Below, one piece after another: positions 13,871 through 14,439 of a DNA stretch of 14,439 bases (its first letter is position 1; each line of letters opens with the position of its first letter). The notes under the pieces are model-generated. The model worked only from the letters and a program-made list of their open reading frames with translations. It had not been told where the DNA came from and made no database searches. The position numbers and the translations under genes were made by a program. This DNA is from Bacillota bacterium (GTDB lineage Bacteria > Bacillota > Clostridia > Clostridiales > Clostridiaceae): the NCBI GenBank assembly GCA_023440105.1, contig JAEXSY010000064.1, positions 1-14,439 of the forward strand. Direction: 5' to 3'.

Positions 13871-14439
13871 TTCTTAAATCCGGAAAGAGTAAGTATGCCA
13901 GATATAGACTCTGATTTCTGCTATGAAAGAAGACCTGAGGTTATAGATTACGTGGTAGGTAAGTATGGTGAGAGCAACGTATCGCAGATAATTACCTTTG
14001 GTACTATGGCGGCAAGAGCTTGTATAAGGGACGTGGGAAGGGCTATGAGCTATTCCTATGGAGAGGTAGATAGAATTGCAAAGATGATACCTACGGTGCT
14101 CAATATTACCATTGATAAAGCTTTAGAGATGAATCCTGAGTTGAAGAATGCTTATGATGATGAACCAAGGGTACATGAGCTTATTGATGTGAGTAGGGCT
14201 TTAGAGGGGCTTCCTCGACACTCCTCCACCCATGCTGCAGGCGTGGTTATTGCCTCAAAGCCCTTAGTTGAGTATGTACCACTGCAGAGAAATGAAGAAA
14301 TGATTGTGACACAGTTTACCATGGGAACTCTTGAAGAGCTTGGCCTCTTAAAGATGGACTTTCTAGGGCTTCGTACCTTAACGGTTATGAAGGATGCAGT
14401 AGACATGATTAGAGAAAATAGAGGGGTGGAGGTTGATCT
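13871..14439 (+). CDS. dnaE: DnaE, DNA polymerase III alpha subunit, exon 2 (3' end outside window)
   Basis: The frame resumes at TTC, giving FLNPERVSMPDIDSDF joined directly to IFER of exon 1, as in DnaE proteins generally. This exon holds all three residues that correspond to the catalytic aspartates of E. coli Pol III alpha (D401, D403, D555). They are Asp421 and Asp423 in PDIDSDF and Asp573 in LLKMDFLGLRTLT (codon at 14357-14359), numbered on the spliced protein. Between them are SQIITFGTMAARACIRDVGR and GLPRHSSTHAAGVVIA. The exon has no start codon or ribosome binding site of its own near 13871, so it is expressed only through splicing. It is open to the window end (189 codons and 2 bases). 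Later domains (fingers, beta-binding, OB fold) are outside. Confidence 0.96.

Overview
The window looks like the chromosome of a low-GC, anaerobic-type Firmicute (Clostridia). The protein sequences read as clostridial, genes use strong GGAGG-type ribosome binding sites with frequent TTG starts, and the gene order (uvrA, FHA-SEDS-PBP, uvrC, murB, rapZ-yvcK-whiA, dnaE) is a known clostridial housekeeping layout. Species cannot be named from the sequence alone.

Layout. Positions 1-539 hold the 3' end of uvrA, closed by a clear terminator (558-584). A promoter near 697 starts a tight operon: a membrane-anchored FHA protein, a SEDS (FtsW/RodA) glycan polymerase, a short class B penicillin-binding protein, and uvrC. 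murB follows with its own promoter, then a purine-rich repeat tract and a bidirectional terminator (7022-7064). A small PspC-domain membrane gene lies on the minus strand (7101-7328), splitting murB from the conserved rapZ-yvcK-whiA set (7585-10758), which carries a beta-phosphoglucomutase-like gene at its end. A bidirectional terminator (11447-11482) separates this from a minus-strand gene resembling permuted papain-fold (YiiX/NlpC-P60-like) proteins. dnaE starts at 12357 and runs off the window.

The main discovery is that dnaE is split. After codon 410 (the Arg of IFER) there are 284 bases, 13587-13870, with an in-frame stop. The reading frame then resumes exactly at FLNPERVSMPDIDSDF. The insert folds as a compact group I intron: P1 with the U-G wobble at the splice site, P10, P3, P4, P6a, P7, P7.1, P8, three 3' hairpins and a terminal G can all be drawn from the bases. 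It carries no homing endonuclease gene and no P2. It sits ten residues before the first catalytic aspartate of DNA polymerase III alpha, so all three catalytic aspartates depend on splicing.

Two further oddities concern start sites. uvrC has no ATG/GTG/TTG at the expected N-terminus; the position that should be Met is ATA, well spaced from a strong ribosome binding site. murB has its ribosome binding site in front of an 8-codon reading frame that ends in ATGA overlapping the MurB frame, which looks like either a 5' frameshift in an ancestral longer murB or a coupled leader.

Together the genes serve nucleotide excision repair (uvrA, uvrC), peptidoglycan synthesis and its control (FHA, SEDS, PBP, murB, yvcK, rapZ), cell-cycle or chromosome functions (whiA) and replication (dnaE).
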